DNA of 57,104 nt, taken from positions 1-57,104 of the forward strand of contig NZ_MUIO01000092.1 of assembly GCF_002087235.1 (NCBI RefSeq), in the 5' to 3' direction. The notes under the pieces were generated by a model. That model was not told the DNA's origin. It did not search any database and saw only the letters and a list, made by a program, of their open reading frames with translations. Made by a program: the position numbers and the translations under genes. The stretch comes from Pseudomonas floridensis (lineage in GTDB: Bacteria > Pseudomonadota > Gammaproteobacteria > Pseudomonadales > Pseudomonadaceae). Below, piece after piece: positions 16,535-25,157 of this stretch; the first letter of the stretch is position 1; each line of letters starts with the position of its first letter.

Positions 16535-18048
16535 GCGACGGCCTCCTGTTGCAGACCGATGAAGCGGCGAACCCGCTCATCGCCTTCACTGCGAAGCTCG
16601 GCTGGCGACGCGTCGGCCGCCACATGGCCGTTTTCCATGAAAACAATGCGATCCGAGATCGACAGCGCAAAATCCATCTCATGGGTCACGATCAGCATGG
16701 TCATGCCCTCCTCGGCCAGATCCCGAATGACATTGAGCACATCGCCCACCAGTTCAGGATCGAGCGCCGACGTCGGTTCGTCGAAGAGCATGATGTCCGG
16801 CTCCATAGCCAGTGCGCGGGCAATGGCCACGCGTTGCTGCTGACCGCCCGACAACTGATGCGGGTACTTGTCGGCATGCGCCAGCAACCCTACGCGATCA
16901 AGCAGCGCATGCCCCCTGCGGCGCAGCTCGCGGGTGTCGGCCAATCCGTAATAGCGCGGCGCCAGAATCACGTTGTCGAGAATGGTGCGGTGCGGGAACA
17001 GGTTGAAATTCTGGAACACCATGCCAATGCGCCTGATGCCCTGGCGGATGGTGGACGAATCCGGGCGGTCACCGGCCGCAATAAACGCATGGCCGAATAA
17101 CACGATTTCGCCTTTGTCGATCCGCTCCAGGTTGTTGATCGTGCGGATCAGCGACGTCTTGCCCGAGCCGGACGGCCCGATGATGGAGATTACTTCGCCT
17201 TGGCGCACATTCAGATCGATGCCCTTGAGCACTTCATGATTGCCGTAGCGCTTGTGAATACTGCGCAAAGACAGCGCGTCGGCCTGCCCGGCAGCTTTCT
17301 CGAAGCGCGTTCCGAGCTGATCGGCTGGCTGACGCAAGGCACCAGTCTGCTCGTCATTCAAGGTCTGGGCTTTTTTACGGCTCAGATCCAGATGCCGCTC
17401 GGCCCACTGCAACAACCAGCCGAACACTGTCACGATCAGTACGTAATACACCGCCACTGCCGCCAGGGTTTCCAGCACCAGAAAATTTTGCGCGTACATG
17501 CGCTGACCCACCAGCAGTAATTCATTCAGGGAGATCACTGACACCAGCGAGGTCAGTTTGACGATCGTCACGTATTCATTGGTCAGGGTCGGCAACGCGA
17601 TGCGGATCGCCTGAGGAATCACCACCAGACGCTGGGCACCGATGCCGCGAATACCGAGGGCCTTGGCGGCTTCATGCTGGCCCTTGAGGACTGATAGCAG
17701 ACCGCTGCGATGGATCTCGGCCATGTAAGCGGTCTCGGTCAAAACCAGCGCGATGAGCCCGGAATAGAACGGTTGCGAAAGCAGACTGCCGGTCGACGGG
17801 AAAAGCTGCGGCAGGTTGTAAACGAATACCAGCAGCACCAGGAGCGGAATGCTGCGAAACAGCCAGATATAAAAACTTGCCGGTATGCTCAGCCACGCGT
17901 GGCGGGACAGTTTCGCGCTGGCGAGCAGGAAGCCCAGCGCCAGTCCCAGAGTCCAGGACAGGGTGCTCAACTGAACTACGGTAAGGCAGGCTTTCCAGAA
18001 AGCGGACACGGAAAACAGCGAGAAAAAATAAGCCCAATCGAATGCCAT
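16531..18048 (-). CDS. Amino-acid ABC transporter, fused permease and ATPase
   Basis: A 505-aa protein joining two normally separate subunits. Residues 1 to about 220 form a HisM/GlnP-type permease with the ATPase-contact loop HEAAKALG (125-132). After a charged linker (about 222-258) comes a complete ATPase: Walker A GPSGSGKT (291-298), Q-loop FQNFNLFPH, signature LSGGQQQR, Walker B LFDEPTSALD and switch-loop THEMDF. ATG 18048 is chosen for its GAGG site. The binding-protein gene lies upstream in the same operon. It probably imports a basic or guanidino amino acid. Such fusions are known but uncommon. Confidence 0.92.
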   Translation of the reverse strand: MAFDWAYFFSLFSVSAFWKACLTVVQLSTLSWTLGLALGFLLASAKLSRHAWLSIPASFYIWLFRSIPLLVLLVFVYNLPQLFPSTGSLLSQPFYSGLIALVLTETAYMAEIHRSGLLSVLKGQHEAAKALGIRGIGAQRLVVIPQAIRIALPTLTNEYVTIVKLTSLVSVISLNELLLVGQRMYAQNFLVLETLAAVAVYYVLIVTVFGWLLQWAERHLDLSRKKAQTLNDEQTGALRQPADQLGTRFEKAAGQADALSLRSIHKRYGNHEVLKGIDLNVRQGEVISIIGPSGSGKTSLIRTINNLERIDKGEIVLFGHAFIAAGDRPDSSTIRQGIRRIGMVFQNFNLFPHRTILDNVILAPRYYGLADTRELRRRGHALLDRVGLLAHADKYPHQLSGGQQQRVAIARALAMEPDIMLFDEPTSALDPELVGDVLNVIRDLAEEGMTMLIVTHEMDFALSISDRIVFMENGHVAADASPAELRSEGDERVRRFIGLQQEAVA

Positions 18049-18140
18049 GATGACCTCGGACAACAGATGGAAGGTGAAGGCATCGCCCAACAACAGCGCA
18101 GGCGCTGTGGCCTGCGCGTTCAGTTAGCAGTCGGACAGAC

Positions 18141-18935
18141 TCATGCCGGTTCCAGGTTGTATTTCTTGAGGATCTCGCTGTATTTGCTGCTGCTCTTGAA
18201 GCTTTGCACGGCGCTACGCAGCTTGTCAGCCAGTTCGGCGTTGCCCTTCTTCACATAGATGCCCAGCGTTTGCGGGTACAGCGCTTTCTGAGAACTGATC
18301 AGAATGCGGCCACGGGCCTTGTCGACGATCATTTGCGACGCTGCGGAGATTTCCAGATGCGCCTGGATATTGCCGGACATCAACGCTTGCGACGCTTCGG
18401 CGGTGGTGGGAAATTCGCTGATGGCAATTTCGCCTTTGTTCTGTTTAGCACAGTAGTCGGCGGACACGGCCTTGAGCTGGTTGATCCAGTTGGTGCCCTG
18501 CTGCAGGCCGACTTTCATCCCGCATAAATCTTCCGGCTGCTGCGGCTTGGCGGTGTTGTCGCCGCGCACCATGATCGAAGCGCCCACCTGCGCATAGGGG
18601 ATTGCCTCGGCCTGTCTGGTCCGCTCCTCGGTGATGTACATGCCCGAAATGATGGTGTCGAAGCGGTTGGCGTTCAGGCCCAGGATCAGGTTCGGGAAAC
18701 GCGTGTCGACGAACTCCACCTTAAGATCACCCAGGTGTTTGGCCAGCGCATTGGAAATGTCCGGGTCGAACCCCACGACCTTGTCACCGTCCCAGGACTC
18801 GAACGGCGGGTAGGAAATCTCCATGCCGACCTTGAGCGTGCCGGGTGTGGCGGTGGGAGCGGCCTGCACGGCTGCGGCGAATAACGTCAGCCCCAGAACG
18901 GATGTGGCAAGGCGTGAAAACGTGGTGTTTTGCAT
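18141..18935 (-). CDS. Amino-acid ABC transporter substrate-binding protein
   Basis: A 264-aa periplasmic protein of solute-binding family 3. I use the ATG at 18935 (MQNTTFSRL), which has GGA at suitable spacing. Residues 1 to about 26 form a signal peptide ending in AQAAP. Family 3 landmarks are LKVGMEISYPPFESW at the mature N-terminus, VGFDPDISNALAK, DTIISGMYITEERTRQ and the final helix KYSEILKKYNLEPA. It delivers substrate to the fused ABC protein encoded 92 bp downstream. The gene context suggests a guanidino or basic amino acid. Confidence 0.92.
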   Translation of the reverse strand: MQNTTFSRLATSVLGLTLFAAAVQAAPTATPGTLKVGMEISYPPFESWDGDKVVGFDPDISNALAKHLGDLKVEFVDTRFPNLILGLNANRFDTIISGMYITEERTRQAEAIPYAQVGASIMVRGDNTAKPQQPEDLCGMKVGLQQGTNWINQLKAVSADYCAKQNKGEIAISEFPTTAEASQALMSGNIQAHLEISAASQMIVDKARGRILISSQKALYPQTLGIYVKKGNAELADKLRSAVQSFKSSSKYSEILKKYNLEPA

Positions 18936-18975
18936 AGTAGTCATTCCAGATTGAGGGAAAAGGCAGATCACGAAG

Positions 18976-20004
18976 TCACGCTCTGGTTTTCAGGTGCCCG
19001 AAGCTTGATGGCTTTCTGGCGCGTTCCGGCAGGGCAAGTTGCCCGCTGGCCACGCGCTGGCGCAGGTATCGATAGGTTTGCAAAGCCTGGGCCCACATGT
19101 GCTCGCCAATGGCGATTTCCTCATAGCCGTCCCCATCGCCGGCAAACTGCGGCAAGGGCTTGATCAGGGTGTGGTAATCGCAGGCATAGAACAGTGGAAA
19201 GGAATAGCGCTCCTGTCTGACCTTGCGCACCCGATGAGCCGTGGCCACGAACGCGCCATTGGTCATCACTTCCAGCATGTCGCCGATGTTGACGACAAAG
19301 GCTTCCGGCAGCGGCGGCGCATCGATCCACGCCCCCTGCTCGTTCATCACTTCAAGCCCGGGCTGATCGGCCTGGAGAATGGTGAAGCACTCATAGTCGG
19401 TGTGCGCGCCGATGCCTGGAGCGTCCTCGGCCGTGACATCGAACGGGTAATGGATCAGGCGCAGTTTGGAGGGCGGGAAACACGCCATCTCATCGAAGCA
19501 GTGCTCGTCCAGGCCAAGCGCCAGGGCAAAACCCCGAAACAGCTGATGCCCCAAGGCGAACACAGCCTGATAGTAAGCCTGCACTGCGGCCTGAAATCCG
19601 GGCAGCGCTGGCCAGTCGTTCGGGCCCAGCAACGGGGTTCCGGCGAGCACCAGTGGATGGTCGGCGGGCACTTCGAAACCCACGTCGAAAGCCTCTTTGT
19701 GGTCCGGCCTGCCGGTGCCATACATCTCTTCCCCCTCCGGGACGAAGCCTTTATGAGTCTGCGAGGTACCGATGTAATGGATCATCTTGGCGTCCAGCGG
19801 CTGAGCGAAATAGTGCTCGGCGGCGCGGTGCAGGTTGTCGATCAGCCTCGCCCCGATGCCGTGCCCTGTGATGTACAGAAAGCCGACATGCCGAGCGGCG
19901 TCGCCCAGCGCTTGAGCCACGGCCTGACGCTCCTCGATACGCTCACTGAACAGACCCTGGACATCGACCACGGGAATTTGCGTGAAAGCAAGTCGTTCGC
20001 TCAT
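18976..20004 (-). CDS. 2-oxoglutarate/Fe(II)-dependent oxygenase (IPNS/EFE-type family)
   Basis: A 342-aa protein of the isopenicillin N synthase-like oxygenases. The iron ligands are His201 and Asp203 (GAHTDYE) and His257 (ATAHRVR). The 2-oxoglutarate anchor is Arg266 in RYSFP. The N-terminal half has the family segments GFLYITGHGI and HKGFVPEGEE. Close relatives include the ethylene-forming enzyme, which consumes arginine and releases guanidine, and plant-type homoarginine 6-hydroxylases. With guanidinobutyrase in the same cluster, a guanidino or basic amino-acid substrate is plausible. Its ATG overlaps the stop of the TIM-barrel gene, so the two are translationally coupled. The actual reaction is unknown. 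Confidence 0.88.
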   Translation of the reverse strand: MSERLAFTQIPVVDVQGLFSERIEERQAVAQALGDAARHVGFLYITGHGIGARLIDNLHRAAEHYFAQPLDAKMIHYIGTSQTHKGFVPEGEEMYGTGRPDHKEAFDVGFEVPADHPLVLAGTPLLGPNDWPALPGFQAAVQAYYQAVFALGHQLFRGFALALGLDEHCFDEMACFPPSKLRLIHYPFDVTAEDAPGIGAHTDYECFTILQADQPGLEVMNEQGAWIDAPPLPEAFVVNIGDMLEVMTNGAFVATAHRVRKVRQERYSFPLFYACDYHTLIKPLPQFAGDGDGYEEIAIGEHMWAQALQTYRYLRQRVASGQLALPERARKPSSFGHLKTRA

Positions 20005-20861
20005 GACAGTGGCCTCGTGAGTGGATTGAGGAAAGTATTGAAATGCTCACGCTCGGTCCGGCCCATCCAGGCATTGAGGCTCCATAAGTCCGCCACGGGC
20101 ACGTCGGTGAACGGCAAGTGATGCAGATAGCCGTCGGGGCCGAATTCCGGGGTCATGGTCGTGCCGGTATAGCCGCGGGCCAGCTGCGATTGCCAGATAT
20201 CGGCCCAGTGCTGCTGATGAAACGCCAGCGCCTCGGCATACTCGGGCGCTGCCGGATGCGGCACTTGAGGTCCCTGGTCATAACCGACCCGCGCCTGAAT
20301 GTGGTGCACGCGCTCGACGAAGGCGCGCAAATCGTCGGCCGGATCGTTCAACAGGCGCTCGCAGGTCACCACCCAATGACTGATGTCGCTGGTAAAACGC
20401 AGATCAGGCACTTGTCCGATCAGTTGCAGGGTAAGCCAGGGATTGAACAGCGACCGGGCCCGGTGTGTTTCGAAGCTGCACGTGAGGCCACTGCGTGCAG
20501 CGATTTGCAGCGCCTCACCGAAGAAATCCACTTGCTGCGCCAAAGGCCAGCGATCGTTCCCGGCCAGTACGTTGACAAAGCGCGGCTCAAGGTCAGCCGC
20601 CAATTGCAGCTTGCGGGCGAAATCGGCCAGATGATCGGCGGGCGTGGCCGATTGCAGCGGCAGCACAGGCGTCGAGGTGAAAAGAATCGCGATGTAGGGC
20701 GCCCGGTTGTCGCGCAGAAAGGCCGCGAATGCCGCGCGCTCGGCGCTTTGTTCGGGGATGCGGGCTTCAAGTCCGTCGAAGCCTGCGGCCAGCGCCTCGT
20801 CCAGCGCTTGCTGCCAGGCGCCGCGATAGCCCCACAGCGTACGAAAGAGTTCCAGTTTCAT
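20001..20861 (-). CDS. Sugar phosphate isomerase/epimerase-like TIM-barrel protein
   Basis: A 286-aa protein of the xylose-isomerase-like TIM-barrel superfamily. ATG 20861 is preferred over one two codons upstream because GAGG sits 7 nt before it. Likely metal ligands are in CSFETHRAR (Glu), RFTSDISHWV (Asp), VHHIQARVG (His) and TMTPEFGPDGY (Glu). Members isomerise or epimerise sugars and hydroxy-oxo acids, or cleave such compounds. It overlaps the oxygenase start by 4 nt, so it may act on the oxygenase product. No sugar pathway is visible here, and I would not assign a substrate. Confidence 0.82.
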   Translation of the reverse strand: MKLELFRTLWGYRGAWQQALDEALAAGFDGLEARIPEQSAERAAFAAFLRDNRAPYIAILFTSTPVLPLQSATPADHLADFARKLQLAADLEPRFVNVLAGNDRWPLAQQVDFFGEALQIAARSGLTCSFETHRARSLFNPWLTLQLIGQVPDLRFTSDISHWVVTCERLLNDPADDLRAFVERVHHIQARVGYDQGPQVPHPAAPEYAEALAFHQQHWADIWQSQLARGYTGTTMTPEFGPDGYLHHLPFTDVPVADLWSLNAWMGRTEREHFNTFLNPLTRPLS

Positions 20862-20904
20862 GGGCATGCCTCATCGTCTGCGCCGGCATCGGGCGCAGTA
20901 CCGG

Positions 20905-22431
20905 TCACGGGTGAACGGATGCCGGTTTCGCGGCGCTGCTCAGCGCCTTGCGGCCCAGCATCGGATGCGCGCCCCTGGGGCCGTAGACCCCGCAAGGCTC
21001 GGGAAAGGTGCGCAATAAGGTCAGATACAGCAGCGTCGCCAGCCCCAACGTGACCGGCAGGCTGATGTCGATGCCACCAGCCAGCTCACCCAGCGGGCCG
21101 ACGAATTGGCCTGGCAGATTGACGAAGCACAGGCCCGTCGCTGCGCTGGGAATCCAGGCACCCAGGCCGCGCCAGTTCCAGCCATGGTGAAACCAGTAAT
21201 GCCCTCCCCGCTGGCCACGGGTGAACACTTGCAGATCATCTGCGTGGTAGAAGCCGCGACGAGCGATGAGTCCGAGGATCATGACCACCATCCACGGGCT
21301 GGTGCAGGTAATGATCAGCACCGCGAAGGTGGACACGCTCTGCACCAGATTGAAGGTAAAACGGCCGATGAAAATGAAAGTGATGGCAGCAATGCCAATC
21401 AGCAAAGTCGCTGCGGCCCGGCTGAGCAGCCGTGGGAAGAGGCTCGACATGTCCAGCCCGGTGCCATACAACGCGGTGGTGCCGGTGGACAAGCCGCCGA
21501 TCACTGCAATCAGGCACACCGGCAGAAAGAACCAGCCTGGCGAAATGGCCAGCAACCCGCCGACGTAATTACTGGTCTCGATGTACTGCGGTGCCTGACT
21601 GGCCACCAGGGTTGCGGTGCACAGCCCGAACAGAAACGGAATCAACGTAGCGGCTTGCGCGGCCAATACGGCGAGCATGATTCGCGTCCCTGAGGTCTCA
21701 CGCGGGATGTAGCGCGACCAGTCGCCCAGAAACGCGCCAAACGATACCGGATTGCTCATGGCCAGCAGTGCAGCGCCGACAAACGCTGCCCAGAAACCTG
21801 GTTGCTGCAGATCGACGCTGCCGGCGTAGCCTGAATCGAAGGGGCCGGCAAACGCGAAGATGCCCAGCAGAAACAGCAAGCTGGACGCCTACACCGCGAT
21901 CTTGTTGACCCACAGCATGAAGCGGAAGCCGAAGATGCACACCACCAGCACCAGTATTGCGAACAGGCCGTAAGCCAGCCCCAGGCTCAGCTCGTTTTCC
22001 GGCAGGCCCACCAGTCGCTGGGCGCCGCCGACCAGCGCGTCGCCGGAACTCCATACCGACAGGGAAAAGAACGCGATGGCCGTGAGCAGTGACAGGAACG
22101 ATCCGATGATGCGCCCGTGCACGCCGAAATGCGCCCCGGACGAGACCGCGTTATTGGTCCCGTTAAGCGCGCCAAACAGCCCCATGGGGGCAAGAATCAG
22201 CGCCCCGAGCATCACGCCGAGCACAATCGACCAGAGGCCGGCTTGAAACGACAACCCGAACAGCACCGGAAAGCTGCCCAGCACTGCCGTAGAAAACGTA
22301 TTGGCACCGCCGAAGATCAGGCGGAACAGATCAAGCGGGCGTGCATGACGCTGGCTGTCGGGTATCTGCTCGACGCCCCAGGTTTCGATTCGGGTTTTGT
22401 CAGGGGTTTCGGCACGCGTCGAATGGCTCAT
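20905..22431 (-). pseudogene. NCS1-family permease (cytosine/purine/allantoin type) with in-frame amber stop
   Basis: One continuous frame of about 508 codons encodes an NCS1 nucleobase-cation symporter family protein. It is interrupted by TAG at 21889-21891 (codon 181). Reading passes from FMLWVNKIAV through the stop to ASSLLFLLGIFAF without any shift. A tryptophan codon TGG changed by one base is the simplest origin. The start at 22431 has GGAG 6 nt upstream. Family segments on the two sides include GLFGALNGTNNAVSSGAHFG and NPVSFGAFLGDWSRYIP. From memory, NCS1-type carriers also neighbour gbuA in other pseudomonads, so it probably once imported a guanidino compound. A sequencing error or natural suppression is possible. 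Confidence 0.85.
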
Positions 22432-22570
22432 GTGTCGCTCCAGCACCTGTCACGGTTGTTGTAAGGCCAGCGCAGGCACGCTGACCCTTTATGGCCGCCT
22501 GTTAACCCCGGACGGAGGGTCGATCTGATTATTCTTCTGTCACACTTGTTCTGTGCCCCGGTCCTGACGC

Positions 22571-23542
22571 TCAGCGGCGTACGACGCCGGGCAGCACGCA
22601 CAACATTTCGTACAGCAGGTTGGCGCCCAACAGCGAAGTGTTGCCGGTGGTGTCGTACGGCGGCGACACTTCCACCAGATCGCAACCGATCAGGTCCAGA
22701 CCGTGGCAGCCGCGAATAATCTCCAGCGCCTGAATAGTGGTCAGGCCGCCCACTTCAGGCGTACCGGTACCCGGCGCCCATGCGGGATCGATGCCATCAA
22801 TATCGAACGATAGATAAACCGGCCCACCGCCTACTTTCTCGCGCACTTGAGCCATCAATGGCGACAGCGATTGGTGCCAGCATTCCTCGGCCTGCACCAC
22901 GCGAAAGCCTTGTTTACGGCTCCAGTTGAAGTCTTCAGCGGTGTACCCCTGCGCCCGCAAGCCAATCTGCACCACCCGTTCGCTATCCAGCAGGCCTTCT
23001 TCCTGGGCGCGACGGAAGGTGGTGCCGTGAGCGATCTTCTCGCCGAACATGTGATCGTTGACGTCGGCGTGGGCATCGATGTGCACCAGTCCGACCTTGC
23101 CGTGTTTCTTATGGATGGCGCGCAGGATCGGCAAGGTCAGGGTATGGTCGCCCCCAAGGGTCAGGGGGATGATGCCGTGAGCGAGAATGCGGTCGTACGC
23201 TTGCTCAATGATGCGCACGCTGTCCAGCAGGTTGAAGGTGTTGATCGCTACATCGCCGATATCGGCCACGTTCAAGGAATCGAAGGGGGCGGCGCCGGTG
23301 GCCATGTTGTACGGGCGGATCATCACCGATTCGGCGCGAATCCCGCGTGGTCCGAAACGGGTGCCCGGCCGCAGCGACGTGCCGACATCCAGGGGAATGC
23401 CGACGAAAGCGGCGTCCAGCCGATCCAGCTCTTCAGGGGCTTGCACATGGGGCAGACGCAGCATGGTGGCGATCCCGCCGAATCGGGGCATTTCATTACC
23501 GCCCAGTGGCTGGTGGAAAGTCTTGTCCACGAAAGGCCTCAT
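22571..23542 (-). CDS. gbuA: Guanidinobutyrase (ureohydrolase family)
   Basis: A 323-aa arginase/agmatinase-fold enzyme. It hydrolyses 4-guanidinobutyrate to 4-aminobutyrate and urea in the arginine transaminase pathway. The binuclear manganese site is seen in LTLGGDHTLTLP, VHIDAHADVND and SFDIDGIDPAWAPGTGTPE. The N-terminus FHQPLGGNEMPRFGGIATML and much of the rest agree with Pseudomonas GbuA as I remember it. ATG 23542 gives the usual length; a GTG 13 codons upstream is also open, and neither has a good ribosome binding site. It is divergent from a LysR regulator, as in P. aeruginosa (gbuA/gbuR). It is the first gene of the block that ends with the decarboxylase. Confidence 0.9.
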   Translation of the reverse strand: MRPFVDKTFHQPLGGNEMPRFGGIATMLRLPHVQAPEELDRLDAAFVGIPLDVGTSLRPGTRFGPRGIRAESVMIRPYNMATGAAPFDSLNVADIGDVAINTFNLLDSVRIIEQAYDRILAHGIIPLTLGGDHTLTLPILRAIHKKHGKVGLVHIDAHADVNDHMFGEKIAHGTTFRRAQEEGLLDSERVVQIGLRAQGYTAEDFNWSRKQGFRVVQAEECWHQSLSPLMAQVREKVGGGPVYLSFDIDGIDPAWAPGTGTPEVGGLTTIQALEIIRGCHGLDLIGCDLVEVSPPYDTTGNTSLLGANLLYEMLCVLPGVVRR

Positions 23543-23611
23543 GTCGTACTGATGAATGTGCGGCCATTCTGGTGACGCCACGCAGGCAAAAGAATCGCTG
23601 TCAGCAAATAC

Positions 23612-23635
23612 TTAGTTCAGACATTTCTAAACTAT
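23612..23635. promoter_or_regulatory. Candidate LysR-type binding site
   Basis: TAGTT (23613-23617) and AACTA (23630-23634) form an interrupted palindrome with the T-N11-A look of LysR boxes. It lies in the spacer between divergent gbuA and the LysR gene, 70 bp before the gbuA start. Binding is inferred. Confidence 0.4.
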
Positions 23636-23764
23636 CGCCCGGTCCCGGCCGCACCGACGTGTGCCGCCATTACGAGCTTCGGTCGCCAGAATTTCGGAAA
23701 ACAACACTTGCCCGCACGCCCGCCATGATTAGACTGCGACCAGCCAAACCGCACCGGAGCCCTC

Positions 23765-24655
23765 ATGTCTTCTGCCCTGCCCGACCTCAAACTGCTGCGT
23801 ATCTTCGCCAGCGTGGTACGCCATCAGGGGTTCGCGGCAGCGCAACAGGAACTCAACCTGTCGACCTCGGCAATCAGCACGTACATGAGCCAGCTTGAAA
23901 CCCAACTCGGTCTGGTGCTGTGTCATCGCGGACGCGGCGGTTTCAGTCTGACCAGCAAAGGCGAGCTGTTTCATCAGGAAACCTTGCGTCTGCTGGCGGA
24001 ACTCGAAGGCTTCGAGCGCTACAGCGCGGCCCTCAAGGGCGACTTGCGAGGCACGTTGAACCTCGGTGTCCTCGATTCCACCGTCAGTGACCGGGCACTG
24101 CCGCTGGCCGAGGTCATCGGGGCGTACAGCAAGGAGCATCCCGCTGTGCACCTGCACCTTTCAGTGCTCAGTCCGGCGCAACTGCAGCTGGGCTTGCTGG
24201 AGAATCGTCTGGATCTGGCCATCGGTGCCTTTTCCATCCGCATGAACGGTTTGATGTACCAGGCGCTCTACCGCGAACAGCACTGGTTGTATTGCAGCGA
24301 CCGACACGAGCTGTTCGAGCAACGGCGGATCCCGGCTGAAATCATTGCCCAGCAGCGCATGGTCGGTCGTGGCTACTGGAGCCAGTCCGAACTCGCCCGT
24401 CACGGCTTCAAAGACAGCGCCGCAACGGTCGAATCGATGGAAGCGCAGCTGATTCTGGTGCTCTCCGGGGCTTATATCGGCTATCTGCCAGAGCACTATG
24501 CGCAGTTCTGGGTGGATCAGAAGCGCCTCAAAGTCCTGTTGCCTGCCACCTTCGGCTATCAGGCACCCTTTTCCCTGGCGCTGCGACGCGGCCGGGCAAG
24601 AGAACCTTTGATTCAGAGCTTCAGGGACCGGTTGAAAACCTGGTTCGAGGCTTAG
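23765..24655 (+). CDS. gbuR: LysR-family regulator, GbuR-like
   Basis: A 296-aa LysR-type protein of normal length. The N-terminal winged helix-turn-helix is at about 10-65 (AAAQQELNLSTSAISTYMSQ), followed by a periplasmic-binding-like effector domain from about residue 95. It is divergent from gbuA across a 222-bp spacer that contains a LysR-type palindrome. In P. aeruginosa the gene next to guanidinobutyrase encodes GbuR, which activates gbuA in response to guanidinobutyrate. The symbol here rests on position and family, not on a full comparison. Confidence 0.75.
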   Translation: MSSALPDLKLLRIFASVVRHQGFAAAQQELNLSTSAISTYMSQLETQLGLVLCHRGRGGFSLTSKGELFHQETLRLLAELEGFERYSAALKGDLRGTLNLGVLDSTVSDRALPLAEVIGAYSKEHPAVHLHLSVLSPAQLQLGLLENRLDLAIGAFSIRMNGLMYQALYREQHWLYCSDRHELFEQRRIPAEIIAQQRMVGRGYWSQSELARHGFKDSAATVESMEAQLILVLSGAYIGYLPEHYAQFWVDQKRLKVLLPATFGYQAPFSLALRRGRAREPLIQSFRDRLKTWFEA

Positions 24656-24865
24656 CACCTTCGCTTTTCACTCAGCCAGCACGCCCAAAGCCTGCGGTGA
24701 GTCATCAGCGTCAAATCCTCCATCAGATCAGGCAAGAAAGCCGCTGGATCGGTGTATTGAAGCCATTGCCTTCCTGTGAATATGGCGTGCGTATCTGCAA
24801 CCGTTCAATCGTTCGGGACTGGCCGATACACCTCATCCATGCAGTGAACTTCAATCAGGTGTTCC

Positions 24866-25090
24866 ATGCCCGACAACCCGAAGCAGGCTGATGCGCTCAG
24901 GAGGCAGCGCATTTACAGGGAGCGTCAACGCGCAGACGGATTCAAGCAAAACACTCTGTGGATTCATATCGAGTGTGAGTTACAGGGCCGGATGGCCGCG
25001 AGAGAGGGAAAGCCGTTTCTTCCCTTTCTGTCACGTGATCCGTTGAGCTGGATGATCGGATGGATGAATGAAATGTTGAGAAATCGCTGA
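24866..25090 (+). CDS. Small hypothetical protein (74 aa)
   Basis: A short frame with a good ribosome binding site (AGGTG, 7 nt before the ATG) and protein-like composition. It is basic at the start (RRQRIYRERQRADGFKQNT) and then has a hydrophobic-aromatic tail (FLSRDPLSWMIGWMNEML). The RxRxR...GFKQNTLWI part resembles small ribbon-helix-helix or antitoxin-like proteins, but this is weak. It stands alone, convergent with the AraC gene. No function is assigned. Confidence 0.55.
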   Translation: MPDNPKQADALRRQRIYRERQRADGFKQNTLWIHIECELQGRMAAREGKPFLPFLSRDPLSWMIGWMNEMLRNR

Positions 25091-25157
25091 AACCGTTAAT
25101 GGCCAGGGAATGGCCCACTCGCAGTGCCTGATGCGCATTTCAAGGCGCTCTGTGGGC

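Noticed and set aside
23543..23764. Guanidine riboswitch before gbuA
   Set aside because: The leader shows no ykkC-type conserved motifs or paired hairpins, and GbuA acts on guanidinobutyrate under a LysR regulator in known cases.
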